The notes beneath the pieces were generated by a model that was given only the letters and a program-made list of their open reading frames with translations, was not told where the DNA came from and searched no databases. 64,000 nucleotides of DNA from Apus apus (Eukaryota; Chordata; Aves; Apodiformes; Apodidae): contig NC_067290.1 of NCBI RefSeq assembly GCF_020740795.1, forward strand, positions 15,420,001 to 15,484,000, in the 5' to 3' direction. This document shows positions 48,401 through 60,799 of the stretch, piece after piece. The translations under genes were made by a program, and so were the position numbers. Every line of letters starts with the position of its first letter. Positions within the stretch are counted from its first letter, which is position 1.

Positions 48401-51400
48401 CAAAGCTTCCATTCAGAGTTGCCCCAGACAGGCACCCTTCTCTTCTTACTGTTGTGGCAGCAAAGAGACTGTCTGTGGGTGCACACGGTGAGGGAGCACA
48501 CCTCTGCAGGGCTCTTCTACACTCTAGATTGATAAATGCCTGAGCAAACTCCCCTGGGGCAGGTAGAAGTGCTACACCGACCGGGCTTGTGGCCAGTTCC
48601 AGCATTCTGCTTTTGCCTTGAATTGTGATTGTGTGGACTTCATGATACACAATTCCTTCTGGTTTTGCTCTCTAAATAGAAGATTATGTCATTTGAATAT
48701 ATTTAATTATTCTGGTGATTTTTTTTTTTTTTTAAAAAGGATTAGTTTTTCTTGGAGCAGAATGGGAGAATAAATATTTAATCTTCAGATCTATAAACAA
48801 GTCCTGGAGAATCAGAGTTCTGGGACAAACTTGGATATAACAACATGACAGCTGTGGAGGAGAAAGTGACGTTAGGGGCTGTATTCCTGACTGGTGCAGG
48901 ATGGGTTAGATATAAAGTGTCACCTCTCTGTGTCTGACAGTGTAGCTCATCCAGCACAAACAACTCTGAAAGAAAGACTTGCAGCAGTATTTTCTAAAAG
49001 TATTTTCTAGTGAGACAAACACTGAAATTCAGATGGGATAAATGTGCCTTGGTCTCTCTTCCGCTCAAAATGGGGAGAAGTCTGGACACTGCTTGATTTA
49101 TACTGTTTGGTTATGAATTTGGGACTAGATAAGCTAGTAGTCAAACAAGGTGGTGTTATTATTGCAAATTGCAATCTTACTGGTGCCATTCAGTGTTCTA
49201 ATGAAAAATAGTAATGGGGCTTGCATTTCTTGAGTATAAATTCAAGTGTCAGGACTTGTGGAATAATTTTAATTGCATGTTGCTAATTGTTTCTTATTAG
49301 TGTATGTATGTCAAAAATACTTGCTCTTAAAAGGAAGTGAGCAGGTGTCATAAGCTTGATTTGTAATTTTAAAGTTGTATTGATCTTAACTGGCAAGTCC
49401 TTCCTTGTAGTGGTAGCAGCAGTGACTGTCCTGATTTTCCAAAGTGCCTATTTCCTAGCATGTGTGTATACTTATATATATATATATATGATTAAAAAAA
49501 AGTTTGTGGGTGCTGTATCCATCAGCAAACCAGGTCAGAATAACCTGTAAGTGGGAATTAGCTGAGATTTCTGTTACTGTACCAGGTGATGTGACATTCC
49601 TTCTCACCATTCACTTTGTATAAATTAGAGAAAGGCTATGTTGTCATTAGAAGGGCAGAAATCTGTTGCCTATTAATTATTTTTTCTTATATCCCCTTCT
49701 TAAGACCCAGTGACTGCAGTTGAGAAAGTAATTCAGGCACCTTAGTATGTGTTTTGTTCTAAGCCTGGAGCAGTGGGATGTTGCTGGTTGTGAAGAGGCT
49801 CCAAGCTTTTTGTGGCTCTCTTAGAAGGATTCAGGGAGAGCCATTCTGAGAAACAGTTCCACATACATTATGCAAAACATTTTATAGGATAAATGCTGTC
49901 CTGGCCTTTATGGAATGATGGAAATGCTGTCTGAGTGCTTTGGAAGAGTTGCACTTTTCCTACTTGCTGCCAAGTACTGGGATTTTGGTTGGTGTTTGCA
50001 CACTGAAGCAGCAGTGTGTAGTGTGGTGTGTCACTGAGGGAAGTGTGTACTTTCTACCTTACTGGGGTAACTTTCTTTCCGTAAAGCACAATTGCACATT
50101 GCAGTAACGTGTGTTGCTGCTGCAGTCTGGAAAGGGAATCCTGCCAGAGGAAGAATATTAAACTTAGTATGTAGCCTTAGCAGAGCTGTGTTACAGTAAC
50201 AAGCTCATTTTAGTCCTACACAACTCATGTTAAGTTTGTTAAGTAACAAATGGTTCTGGGTGGAGAAGAAAAAATATCTACCTATTGTGATAGAACAGAG
50301 CTAGGACAGTTGCCTGGTTAGTGACAATCTTTCTTCACCTGTAAACATCTCAGATTTGTGTTGGGTGTTGTCTCTCCTCCCTTCTCTAGATTGTGATTAT
50401 GGGAGTGTTGTCCTCCTAGCATTTCATTTTCTCTTACTCTGCTGTTTATTTTTTCTCCTGCTTGTCTTATTTTTCCTTTCTGGTTTTCTTACTTGGACAT
50501 GAGTGTTGCACTTTCTTTTCCTCCACTGTTACTTAATCCCAAGAGTAAACCTCTAAGGTTCAGTGCTTTGCAGTGTGCAGTGGTAGGCTAATTGGCTCGG
50601 AGATTGTCTGTCATAACAGCCACCTGCTGTGCAGAGCCAGTGTGTGCTGGAGTGCTGGGACTGGGATTGTGTTGTAAAGCTTCTCTGCCACCTCTTCAAT
50701 GAGCAGCTCTGTCACAGACTGCACTAATGTTCCTGTCCTGCTTCCACTACTCCTCTCGCTCAGTTTCTATCTCACTTGGCATTTTTGTCTTGTAGAAGAA
50801 CTTCAGTGTTTGTGTATAGACATGTAACAAAATTAATGGAAGATGACATTAGAGTAAGATGTTTTGTTGTCTGGGCCAGGACTTGGCAAATTCTGTAGCT
50901 GTTCATGCAGCAGTTTGTCATGTGGCTCAGTCTTTGTGGCCCAAACCTCTTCCAAACCTCCAGGTGAAGTTTTTAATAACCCTCGGGGCCTCTCCCACAC
51001 TTCACCCTTGGTAAGAAGGTGTGCTGTGCATCTCTCTGGTACAGTTCTTTGAGCTGTTTTAAGAATAATAGAGTAAATCTTGACTAATCTCTCCCTCTTC
51101 TACCCTTTATTTTCTCTGTCCTTTTCCCCCTGAAACTTAAGAAGAATCATCTGTTCTGACCATTTTCCTGGTTTTCCCAGGCTCTCGGGGTGGGAGGGAA
51201 ACAAATGTATCACACGTTTCATGTGTCTGTTTAATTTCCATGTGCACTGACTGACCAAACTCTAGAGCAATTAAGTTACTTTGCTAAATCTTTGACTAGT
51301 ATGTAATATGTCTTAATGAGTATTATAATTCTGAGTTAAATTACCATGTTTTTGTCTTCCAGACTTCCGAGGAAATACTGCACCATCTGCAAAACATCGT

Positions 51401-54400
51401 AGACTTTGGAAAACATGTAATGAAGCAGTTCTTTGGGGAGAACTATGTTCACCATGGGGTAAATGTTTTCTTACAATAAATGGCTTACACACTGTAAACA
51501 CTGAAGTATTTCAGGGAACACTGACTGCCAGTAAAAGGAACAGGGTTTGCAGATACTCTTGAGCAAGATACACAAGAAGCATTTGGATCAGAATGAAATC
51601 CTGCTCTGTACTTAAGAGGTGATTGGATTTTCTCTGTGGTTTGAGCTATTTCAACCTCCTGATGAGAAGAGGGGTCATTTCTTTGCCCTGAACACGTGGA
51701 ACGGTGTGAGAAGAGAGATTTTTAGACTAAGTGCAAAACAAGGGGAGAAATCTGGTTCATGTGCATTGTCTGGGTTTCCATAACCTTTTTCCCTGCCACT
51801 TCAGGGTAGCCAGATCTACTTATCTGAACATCAGATACCTGAGAGGAAAGGTTACACCTTCTCCTGGAACCTGAGTTGCACAGTTCTGCCTTGGAAGGGC
51901 AGGATGTGAGACATGGGACAGGATGAAATGGGACTCTCATTTGTGAAAAGGGCAAAAAGATGCAAATTTCTTCTTGCACATTAAACTTGCACTGAAATTG
52001 CTTGTTCTTATGCATTTATTTAAATTCGTTCTTGGTTTTCATAGTGAGTGAGTATTGGATGTGATTGCAGTTACAGGCCTTCATGGAGACAGTTGATCAG
52101 AGGGAGAAGCTGCTGACTGTGTAGTTTAGTAGACTTGTTAAAATCCACTGAACCTTGGTAATCTGTTTTAAGACCCTCTAACTTTTTGTGTTGTGATATA
52201 TGTTTTGTGTTTTGTTTTCTTAATAGGAAATTATCCAACTGCCTTTAGACTTCGTAAGACAGCTCTGTTTAAAAATTCAGCCAGAGAGGCCAGGTAAGTG
52301 CCAGGGATGACCTTAAAAGGGGCCTTCCTCAAGCTGTAAAGTACTGTACTTTATTGCAAAGTAAAAAAACATCATACGTCAGAATAAGAGGAACTTTTAA
52401 AACTATTTAGACAAAGACAAGTTGAAAATTTGTTGTGAAAAGTGGGTGTGTTCTGTATTAAAAGTTGAATCTGATGTTAGTTTCATCAATTGGTGAGAGG
52501 GATCCTCTGAGAGCCTGTGTGTATTGATTCTTGAGCAAGATTTCACCTTGATGTCCTCTACAAAGGTCTGTGAGGAAGGTGGAAGATGTGTCCTGAAATA
52601 ATTGTTTCCATTCCATCAGTTTCCTCTCCCAGCCTGTGCAGCAGTGCTCTGGAAGGAAGATGGCTTCAGAAACTCCACAGGAAATTACCTTGAGTGTCAG
52701 TGTTTCACTTGGGGCTGAGCATCTTGCATCTTACGAGTCACAGCGCTCGGGCAGTGTGCAGCTCTACCTGCCTCCTTCCCATGGCTCTTTTCCTGGTAGC
52801 TGGCATGTCTCACTGCCAGGGACTGGAGTGTCCCAGCTGTGCTGTCACTCTGGAATATGGGGCTGTGCCTGATTTCTCCTGACTCTGATGTGTTGTGCTG
52901 GGGTCCCTACCCAGCAGTGAAGTGCACGTACAGCTTTTCTTGTCCCCTTGGATGGGGAGGGTTGAGGGGGACAAGTGTAGGAGGGTGTGTTGACCTTGTG
53001 AAACCTTTTGGAACCAGCTGCAAGACTCAAAGTTTGGCAACCTCTGATGTATTCCATGTGAAGTGCTATGCAAATGGGTTTAATCATCCTTAGTCAGGAA
53101 CACGTGGGCCATTGTTCCTCGTGTGTGGCGAAAAGTACAGTGCGGTGTAAGCTTTAAAATGGGCAAAGAGGAGATGTCCCTCATGGTTTGTTCATCTTAA
53201 GTTATCAAACCTTCTTGAGAAGGGACAGAAACTCCTGTTTTAGTGAAGTTCCTTGAAGGCAAATGTGGTATCCAAGCAAAAAAGGAAATAATTAACATAC
53301 AGTGAACATAGGACACTCTTGCTGTCTTGTCCTCCTCGCCTTTATGAGAAACAGTTCCACAGTGCCAGCAACCCCACCTGGTGAACAGTATAACTGCAGA
53401 GCAAAATAACCATCCCCACACCTAATGTCTGGTTGGTGTTGGTTTGCTTCCCCAGAGTCTCGCTGTGACAAAGACATGGACACTCTCAGCGGTTACGCCA
53501 TGTGCCTTCCCAACCTCACCAGGCTGCAGACCCACCGGTTCGGGGAACACCGACCCATCCTCTGCATCGAGATTAAGGTACTGGGTAGGAGAAGATCCTG
53601 CTGGGGGGTTGTGGTACCTTCTGAAGCACGTACTGACCAGTTTCAAAGGGACACAGTGTGGGGGAGGCAAGGCGGAGTTCAACGCTTCCACGGTGACCCA
53701 TAGGGTGTAAGATTCCCCGCCCCCTTCCAGTTCCTGATCTTTTGAAACTTGGGAAATTCCCAGGTATTACCAGGCTTTCTTACAGGCCACAGAAGTTTTG
53801 CCTGTCCTTATTTCTTAAGTGAGGACTCTAAAATAACAACTGGGAATAATATACAGTGACATATATTAAGTTTTTAAGTGTTTGCTGCTGAGTGGTTTGT
53901 TTGTTTTCTTAAGTTTCCTTTAACTGGAAAGATGTACATACTGTGTGCCCTTGTCCTCACATACAGAAATGCATCTGTATTTATAATCTTTTTTCTTTCT
54001 TTGTTTTAGCCAAAGTGTGGCTTCATTCCATTTTCCAGCCACGTTTCACAGGAGATAAAGCACAAGGTGTGTCGTTACTGTATGCATCAGCATCTAAAGG
54101 TAATTTTTTTCCAGTTGTCATCCTGCTTTCCCTTGACTGTACCGTCCTTTATTTGCTATTAAATCTGATATGACAAAGACAGGAGGTGGATTCACGTATG
54201 GGTTGCTGGGTGTGAATCTGTTTAGTGAGAGAACAAGTTCTGTGGGAAGCTGGAAGCAAACAAATACAGTATTAGTCTTTGAGGACTATTAACCCTGTTG
54301 ATTGTGTAAAGTCCCATGTCAAATTTCCTGTCAGGTACAGCTCACCAGATGCACAGTGGCATTCCATAACCTCCAACAGCACCCAACCCACAGGGAATCC

Positions 54401-57400
54401 ATTGGACTCATCCATTCTATGTCTGAAATGGTGTAACTGCCTCACTGTCACTTAGTGGGACCTTTCTCCATGTATTCCATCGGTGAATGCAGTCTGAGTG
54501 AACTGAGTGAGGAAGACCCCTAGAAGTCATTAAATGTTCGTTCAAAGGCTTTTCGATGTTGTAGAACTTCTAAAGACAGTGTTAGTGCCACACACCTGGC
54601 TGTTAGAATAACTGAGAGTAGTTCTTCCAGCAAATGTGAACAGCAGTGCTCTGGGTTTTCACAGGTAGCAAATGGAAAATGGAAGCGACCAAGTAAATAT
54701 TGCCCGCTGGATCTCTTCTCAGGGTAAGGAAGTGTCTGACTTGATTCCTTTCTCAGATTACTTGCACAGACTTTCACTGCAGTGTTAATAATGATCAATG
54801 CCTGCTTGTCTGACTGTTACAGTGGGTATTCCTGGTGCTTTTTGCACCAGTTTCAGGAATCAGTAGCTTATCAATGTACCAGTGCTTTTTGCTACATAAC
54901 ATGAAACCTAAGAGCTATTTACTTTACTTGGATTAGAAGTTCTAGTTGCCAACAGTCTTTGTGGTGAGTTCAGCGTGAATAATGGGTGTGTTCACTTCAG
55001 GTGCCCAGTTCTGATTCCATAGAGCCCTCCAGGCAAGAGTGTAAACAGCTAAAAGGCTGTGATAAAACTTTTGATTTCTTTTTGTCCCTTAGAAATAAAC
55101 AGAGAATGCACTTTGCTTTAAAGAGCTTACTACAGGAGGCACAGAACAACTTGAAAATATTTAAGGTAAGCAATCAAATCTCTCTCCTTGCCTTTTTTGT
55201 CTTGGCTTTGAAACTACTTCAGCATTTGAACAGTCAAGGTTCTACTTCAAACCCACCTCATCACCATTGGATTACACCAAAAGAAGAGAACAGGAACATT
55301 CTTAGTTAGATTTCCAGTTAGGACAGGTAAGCAATAATTTCCCAGAACTGATCAGTCTGAAAGAATCAACGAGGAACAACTAATAGAAAAGACTTGTAAA
55401 GAGGACCAAAGTTTGAAAACTTTGTGATTCTTCAGGAGGAAGAAGTTAAAGAACTTGCATATTGCTGCAAATATTTGGTTCCAACTATTGTTGCAGCCCC
55501 CATGCAAGCCAGATGCACAGCGTGCCTTGCTGAGGAAGGAAAAAGTTACCTTTCTGTGGTATTAATGTAGGAAGAATATAAAGCAGTAACTGATGGCCTC
55601 TTTTCAAACTAATTCTAGGAAACAGGATTCTGTACAATTTATTTCCAGTATTAAACCACCTATTTGTATTACTTAAACTGTACAGGGAACTATCCTGCCT
55701 TTTCTGTCCCTTTTTACAGCCCTCTTGTTTTCCAGTTTGCCTTTTAAAAGGCACATGGTTCCTTTTCACTATTGACATTCAGAAAGAAGTGACAGGAAAA
55801 TGTGCCCAGTATCAGTTCAGTTTTATTAGTCTGATTACTTAGAGTTGATAAGTTGGGGAAGTAGCACTTGATTTAAATGGGCTTTTTAGTCCTAATTCAA
55901 AGGTCCTTTGTTACCTGAGGTGTCTGTTTAAACTTAAGAGGGCAAATTTGTGAGAGATGAGGAATGCGTGTGTTTGTATGCAGACTGTTAATCTAATAAC
56001 ATTTTTCTGTGCTATGTGTATTAAAATACTAAATCTGATGCTTTGATTAACTAAGCATGAATAACTGGGTTTCATGAAGTGCCTAATTTATTTTTTCTTC
56101 TAATTTGCAGAATGGGGAACTAATTTATGGCTGTAAAGATGACCAGGACTGTGTCTCTGACTGGAACGAACTTGCTCATCACTTAAAACCTTTCTTTTTT
56201 CCCTCCAATGGGCTGGTCAGTGGGCCACACTGTACAAGGACAATTATCAAAGAACTAATCCATGTTATAACTATGACGCTACTAAGTAGCACTGATGCCT
56301 GCAGGGCAGGTGATATGAAGACAGTTCCCATTTCACAAGGAAGAAGCTACTGTGAAGCAAGTGCTTTTAATAAGGAACTAGTAAGAAATGGTAAGAAATA
56401 ATTTCTTGAGCACTGTTAATAATTAACTGTTATCAATCACAAAATGATTCAGATCTTTGCTTCTCATTGGCTGTTTAATGCCAAAGTGAGAATGGAAACA
56501 GTGGTGTTTTGGTGACATTTAAAAATTAAGTTCTGAGCTGCATTACTGCCAGATAGTTTACTTTTAATATGACCTTGTAGTGAGCACTGACAGCACTGTA
56601 CCTACTGATAGGGATAAAAATAAACTTAGAAGGTGGTAGGGAAAATAAGGAAGAAAATACCAGTTTGATCTGCTCATCATCACAAGTATTTCAAATGAGT
56701 GGGGAATTTTTATGTTGTGTGTGCTTATGAGGTCTTTGGTTAGTTTGTTACATTACACCTATTTCTTGCCTCTCCCTGCTCCTCCTCTCTGCCCTCACCA
56801 GCTAGGGTGCAGATCATTCTCTTCTACTACTCTGCTCCTGGCAAAGAAAGAGGTATGAATACTGGAGGGAAAAGGAATGGGAAGTGAGAGTTGGGAAACT
56901 GTAAATCATGTTAATTGCTCAATGCCTAAGTTTTGGAATGCTCAAATTATTCAAGATGCTTTTAATTATCCTAATAACAGAAACTGCATGTTTCTTACTC
57001 TGCTTTTGAGGAAGATTTTTTTCATTGCTGATTGGTTTTGTTGTGTTTTGCTAGAGAAAGAGCTCTCTTACAGAAATGACAGCAAAGACAAATCTGTTTA
57101 TACTATATGAAAAAGAACTAATATCTTTCTGCCAGCAGCTCATACTGTTGTAAGTGATTTGTGGTGGCTTTAAACTCATATAAAAATGTCTCTTGCAGAC
57201 TCAAACAAGCAGACTGCAATGGAAGTTTGTGGGGTTTGGGTTTTTTTCAGTTATTTTGTAGAGTTACAGATCAGGTGTTTTATTCTGCATTCAAATATGT
57301 GCTGTTGAAATGTGCAGGTAAGTACATGCAGCTGGCACTTTAGTGTTTGGAAACACAAGTGGCTTGGTTTAATTTCTTTTCCCTTTTTCTCCCCCTGTGA

Positions 57401-60400
57401 CTGGTCTAAAGAATATTTAATTTGCTTTGTGGAACAAGAACATATGTAATGTCAAAATGAAGACAACAGTCATGTTTGCCTTATTTGAAAATACATTTTC
57501 TTCTAGGTAAACATAAATTGGAAAGCTCTGGCTTACCGAGGGGTTGTCTCCTTTATAAAACCCTTCAGGCTCAGATGCTTGACATGCTGGATATTGAAGG
57601 ACTCTATCCCTTGTACAGTAGAGTTGAGCAGTACTTGGAGGAATTTCCTGAAGAGAGGTAAGACTTGGTGGCTTTCCTTTTCAGTTCTGATTAAGGAGGT
57701 GTGCAGACAAGATTGGCTGTATGCAGACACAACCATTTTGTTCTCTTGTTGTGTACAACCTTCCTTCATGGTGTTGCATATTCTCCATTTCTAACTTGAA
57801 ATGGCAGATAACACAAAATATGAGTTTTATTGTTTAAAGTTTTAATGTCAGTCACTTTGACCTGAATTTTTAGGTAATGAGTATGGGAAGTCCACAACAT
57901 GGTAAGAGAGAAAATGCCCTGTTCCTTAGTAGCAGAGGGTGTATATTTGAGGAAAGATACAGTAAAGTGTATGGTTGGTTTCTCAGGCCTTCAGTACCTG
58001 CAGACCTAGGCCAGGGTCTGCAGTAATGATGACATCTTTACAGTAATTCTCATATCTTGGCCTACCTAAATCTGCCCCTAGAAGCCCCTGAGTGTGGTAC
58101 TCAGCCTGCAAGGTCTTGCAGAAGGTGTGGATCTGCTGCTGTCCAGCTGAGTGTGACTCACATCACAAGTGATCCCATCACTCTTGAGGCACAGGAGTCT
58201 TTCTCTTACAGTATTTCTAGTCTGGTGAATAAATACTGGGCATTGCAAGCAGCTACACTTGTTCTCAGTTAAAGCTTATTAGTTGTAACAATAATCGCTA
58301 TAAAAGACTTGGCTGGGCTGGAATGTGCCTGTAATTCGGCCGTTGCTCACAGGAGGGCACGCTGGCTTCACTGCCGAGACCCGTCTGCTCCTGCTCCTCA
58401 GCTCCCTTGGCCTCCCGGGGGAGTTGAAGGGGTATCTCATGCCGGTGGGTTGGCCTTAAGCTCTGCTTAAATAACTTGCAGTGAGGCTTACTTATGTATT
58501 TATACATTAAACCAATACATAGAAAAGTTATAGTTTCACCTGGGGGGTGTTAAGAGTGCTGCAAACCCTGCTTTGTCGGGACCTGCTGGAGTTCAGGGTT
58601 TACTGTAGGAAGGAAGGAGGGGAGGCCAAATACACGTGCCCCCTGCCAGTGTGCAGGTGGGCTGGGGGCAGAGCAGGGCCCTGGCAGGTCAGTGTGCACA
58701 CCCAGTGTTTGCAGCAAGGCTTTCTGGGAGCTCCTGCAGGCTAACAGATTTTGAAACCTACCCATTTTTTTGAAAAATACTGTTCTTGTTGTGATACACA
58801 GGTGGCAGTGGATTATGAAATCTTTTTTCAAACAAAAACACAAAGCCCAAACCTTAAACAGTGTATCTTAACTGATGTGAGGATGAGGGACTGGTCATGG
58901 TGTTAGAGCACTAAACTGTTGCCACGTTTATCAGCATTACTGTTTCTTCTGAATATCTGGGCTGCTGAAGAAAGATCTCACTGAAAATCAGTAAATCATC
59001 TTGGCTGTCTCTAAATCTTCTTTTAATATTTATTTAGAAGTACATTACAGATAGATGGACCTTACAATGAAGCATTTTATGAGAAGCTGCTAGATCTTTC
59101 CACGGAAGATGATGGGACAGTAGCATTTGCGTTAACAAAGGTACTTCTGCACATGTTGTTGAAGCTTATTTACTCTGTCAGTTTCAGTAAACATCTGGCT
59201 ACAGGAGCAGATGGACAGCCTGCTGGCTCCACCGCTGGCCTGGTGAAAGCTCTTAATTGTGCCAGCATGTACCTTAGTAGCAGAAGCAGTTAAAAATGAA
59301 CATGTTTAGCACCAGATCTGGAGGAAAAAAATGCTGGTTATTCCCTTTCTTGACTGAGGAAGTATTTGCATGAACTGGTGCTACTTTGGCCTTCAAGAAA
59401 ACTATCTGTAGGAAATAACCATCAATCTTATAACAGATGCTGTAAAACCACCTGCTCCTGCTAACCATCTGTTACTGACACCTTTTGTAAAGAAAAGCAA
59501 GCTTTGCTAAGGCAAATGCAAATAGAATAGAAAGTGTTATTTTTGTGTTTCACAGGTGCAGCAGTACAGAATAGCCATGACTGCTAAAGACTGCTCCATC
59601 ATGATTGCCCTTTCACCCTGTCTACAAGATGAATGGTAAGAGACCTGCTTGTGAGTGACTCCTGCTCAGAGAGCAACTGAAGCTGCGTTTGCACAGTTGT
59701 AACTTGAGGGTGGTGGTGTCCAAATATTTGGCTGTGAGCATATTAATAAGGTGGAGTTCTGATTTAAGACAAATGTTTGTTTATGAAAAGTTTTAAGTTG
59801 ATAAAAAGGGTTGAAGTTTTATATCTATTCCCTTCTTGGAATTTGACTATTTATAGTAGCTGTACACATCTTAACCAGGTACAATTTTTACATGAGAGAT
59901 TTTTCAAGGTGAGTTGCCTTTAACTGCCCAATTAGATTAAAAGTAAGGCAGTAATCAAGAGGTGACATCTTTTGCTGTAAGGCAGGTGGCTTTGCCACAA
60001 TATTATCAGTGTCAGCAGTAATAGTCTGCTCTTACATAGGGGAATTTGCTTTACCAAAGCCTTTGGGTTTTTTTAGAGAATACTGTTTTCTGCCTTTGCC
60101 CTGCAGCTCCTGAATGAAGTGTTCATGATGTAGATAACTTGTTATTACTAAGTCCTCCGTCCTTCATTATCTGTGGACACTTAGGTCTGATGCTACATTT
60201 GTATTACCTTGAGTTGCAGTGATTCTTCCTTCTGCTAGTTCTGAAGGCTATTACTGCCTTTTGTGCATATCCCCTAGGAACAGACTGGGCTTGGGCAGTA
60301 CAAAGCCACGGTAACTGACAGTAATGTCTTGAGTTCAGATGTGTGGAAGCTGAAAGGAAAACAACTGGAAGAGGTGCCAGCAAATTCACTTTAAGGCTGG

Positions 60401-60799
60401 CTAAGCTGGAGCTATAGATTCCTAAATGCTGCATTAGCTGAAGTTTAATTTCTTGGGCTTCTAGAAAAGTTCTAAGATTGATATTAGAGTCACTTTAGTG
60501 AGGGGACTCGGGACACACAAATGACAAATGTTCATTCAGTGACTCAGATGTACAACATGGTTCTGTGTTCCAGCTCTGAGCAGAGACCTGTGGTACTAAC
60601 GTCCAAATCAAGATTCACCTTTTCTGTTTCTGTCCTGGACCTTGACCTAAAACCGTACGAAAGCATTCCTCATCAGCACAAACTGGATGGCAAGATAGTA
60701 AACTATTATTTGAAGAATGTACAGGCCAAAGATGACCCAGTTATGTCCACTCTCTTTAAGGAGAATGAAGACTGCACATTAGTTCTCCATAAAGTGTAA
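33396..60799 (+). CDS. IPPK: IPPK, inositol-pentakisphosphate 2-kinase (complete, 13 coding exons)
   Basis: IPPK phosphorylates Ins(1,3,4,5,6)P5 at the 2-position with ATP to make InsP6 (phytate), the precursor of inositol pyrophosphates and a cofactor in mRNA export. Coding exons: 33396-33476, 46625-46672, 51363-51458, 52227-52293, 53456-53577, 54010-54099, 54665-54723, 55093-55165, 56111-56390, 57507-57657, 59038-59140, 59556-59635, 60574-60799. They join in frame to 491 residues, the human length. Visible motifs: glycine-loop GEGN at 15-18; EIKPKCGF at 136-143; the Cys/His cluster CRYCMHQH at 159-166; TAKDCSIMI at 399-407 with the probable catalytic Asp 402; and DLDLKPYESIP at 439-449, the metal/phosphate-binding box. 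The C-terminus CTLVLHKV equals human. Residues 268-312 are the only clearly diverged part. The start is in a good Kozak context (G at -3 and +4). Confidence 0.97.
33733..33858. repeat. GC-rich 15-16-bp minisatellite at the start of IPPK intron 1
   Basis: Units of CTGCGGGGCCCGGGG(G) repeat about six times, then decay into GGGCTGGGCCCGGGG variants. The array is about 260 bases downstream of the exon 1 donor. The G runs could form G-quadruplexes, and the GGGGCCCCGG-like palindromes could form hairpins in the nascent RNA. Confidence 0.9.
33860..46624 (+). other. IPPK intron 1, main part
   Basis: A long first intron of ordinary AT-rich DNA. Poly-T runs occur at 34744-34760, near 37219 and near 37727. 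An A-rich stretch lies near 39093-39118 and a short TA repeat near 39944-39958. One well-bounded exon-like segment (41481-41539) is listed separately. I see no other gene on either strand. Confidence 0.55.
41481..41539 (+). other. Candidate cassette exon in IPPK intron 1 (frame-breaking)
   Basis: A 59-base segment has a strong pyrimidine tract and acceptor (CCCACATCCCTCCCATAG) and a strong donor (AAG|GTAAGC). If included between exons 1 and 2, both on codon boundaries, it would read HNMLTPGMRRPLETA and hit TGA, giving a truncated product likely subject to nonsense-mediated decay. It has no counterpart in the human protein. Read in another frame it is open throughout (HADTRDEETFRNSLSTLK). Splice-site quality is the only evidence. 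Confidence 0.35.
46625..46672 (+). CDS. IPPK: IPPK exon 2 (residues 28-43)
   Basis: RCVVLRFLKSPPNQNK, matching human RCVVLRFLKFPPNRKK: the first beta strands of the kinase N-lobe with the probable ATP-contacting region. Acceptor CTCCTTAG, donor AAG|GTAAGA; only 48 bases. Confidence 0.96.
46673..51362 (+). other. IPPK intron 2
   Basis: About 4.7 kb with no gene recognised. It carries a run of 26 T at 48002-48027, another T tract at 48719-48733 and a (TA)8 microsatellite at 49473-49488. Confidence 0.6.
51363..51458 (+). CDS. IPPK: IPPK exon 3 (residues 44-75)
   Basis: TSEEILHHLQNIVDFGKHVM then KQFFGENYVHHG, closely matching human. Acceptor TCTTCCAG, donor GGG|GTAAAT. Confidence 0.97.
52227..52293 (+). 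CDS. IPPK: IPPK exon 4 (residues 76-98)
   Basis: EIIQLPLDFVRQLCLKIQPE, matching human EVVQLPLEFVKQLCLKIQSE. Acceptor TTAATAG, donor CAG|GTAAGT, one base into a codon. Confidence 0.97.
53456..53577 (+). CDS. IPPK: IPPK exon 5 (residues 98-138)
   Basis: Contains DTLSGYAMCLPNLTRLQT and HRPILCIEIK, the beginning of the family's EIKPK box. Acceptor CCCCAG, donor AAG|GTACTG. Confidence 0.97.
54010..54099 (+). CDS. IPPK: IPPK exon 6 (residues 139-168)
   Basis: PKCGFIPFSS then EIKHKVCRYCMHQHLK with the Cys/His cluster, a likely structural metal site. Acceptor TTTTAG, donor AAG|GTAATT; both ends on codon boundaries. Confidence 0.97.
54665..54723 (+). CDS. IPPK: IPPK exon 7 (residues 169-188)
   Basis: VANGKWKRPSKYCPLDLFSG, against human VATGKWKQISKYCPLDLYSG. 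Acceptor TTCACAG, donor AGG|GTAAGG, two bases into a codon. Confidence 0.96.
55093..55165 (+). CDS. IPPK: IPPK exon 8 (residues 188-212)
   Basis: NKQRMHFALKSLLQEAQNNL and KIFK, identical to the human segment as remembered. Acceptor CCCTTAG, donor AAG|GTAAGC. Confidence 0.97.
56111..56390 (+). CDS. IPPK: IPPK exon 9 (residues 213-306)
   Basis: The largest coding exon. NGELIYGCKDDQDCVSDW and LAHHLKPFFFPSNGLVSGPH are conserved; the last third (STDACRAGDMKTVPISQGR) is the family's diverged loop. Acceptor TTTGCAG. The donor is the first of two GTAAGAAAT-like repeats: AATG|GTAAGA at 56391, with a similar GTAAGA at 56381 inside the exon. Confidence 0.95.
57507..57657 (+). CDS. IPPK: IPPK exon 10 (residues 306-356)
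   Basis: SGLPRGCLLYKTLQAQMLDM and LDIEGLYPLYSRVEQYLEEF, nearly human-identical. Acceptor CTTCTAG, donor GAG|GTAAGA. The phase requires exon 9 to end at 56390. Confidence 0.96.
59038..59140 (+). CDS. IPPK: IPPK exon 11 (residues 356-390)
   Basis: TLQIDGPYNEAFYEKLLDLS then TEDDGTVAFALTK, matching human. Acceptor TTATTTAG, donor AAG|GTACTT. Confidence 0.97.
59556..59635 (+). CDS. IPPK: IPPK exon 12 (residues 391-417)
   Basis: VQQYRIAMTAKDCSIMIALS, containing the conserved KDCS box with the probable catalytic aspartate. Acceptor TTTCACAG, donor ATG|GTAAGA, two bases into a codon. Confidence 0.97.
60574..60799 (+). CDS. IPPK: IPPK exon 13 (residues 417-491 and stop)
   Basis: SVSVLDLDLKPYESIPHQHK, LDGKIVNYYLKNV and the C-terminus EDCTLVLHKV, with TAA at 60797-60799. 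Acceptor GTTCCAG. Confidence 0.97.
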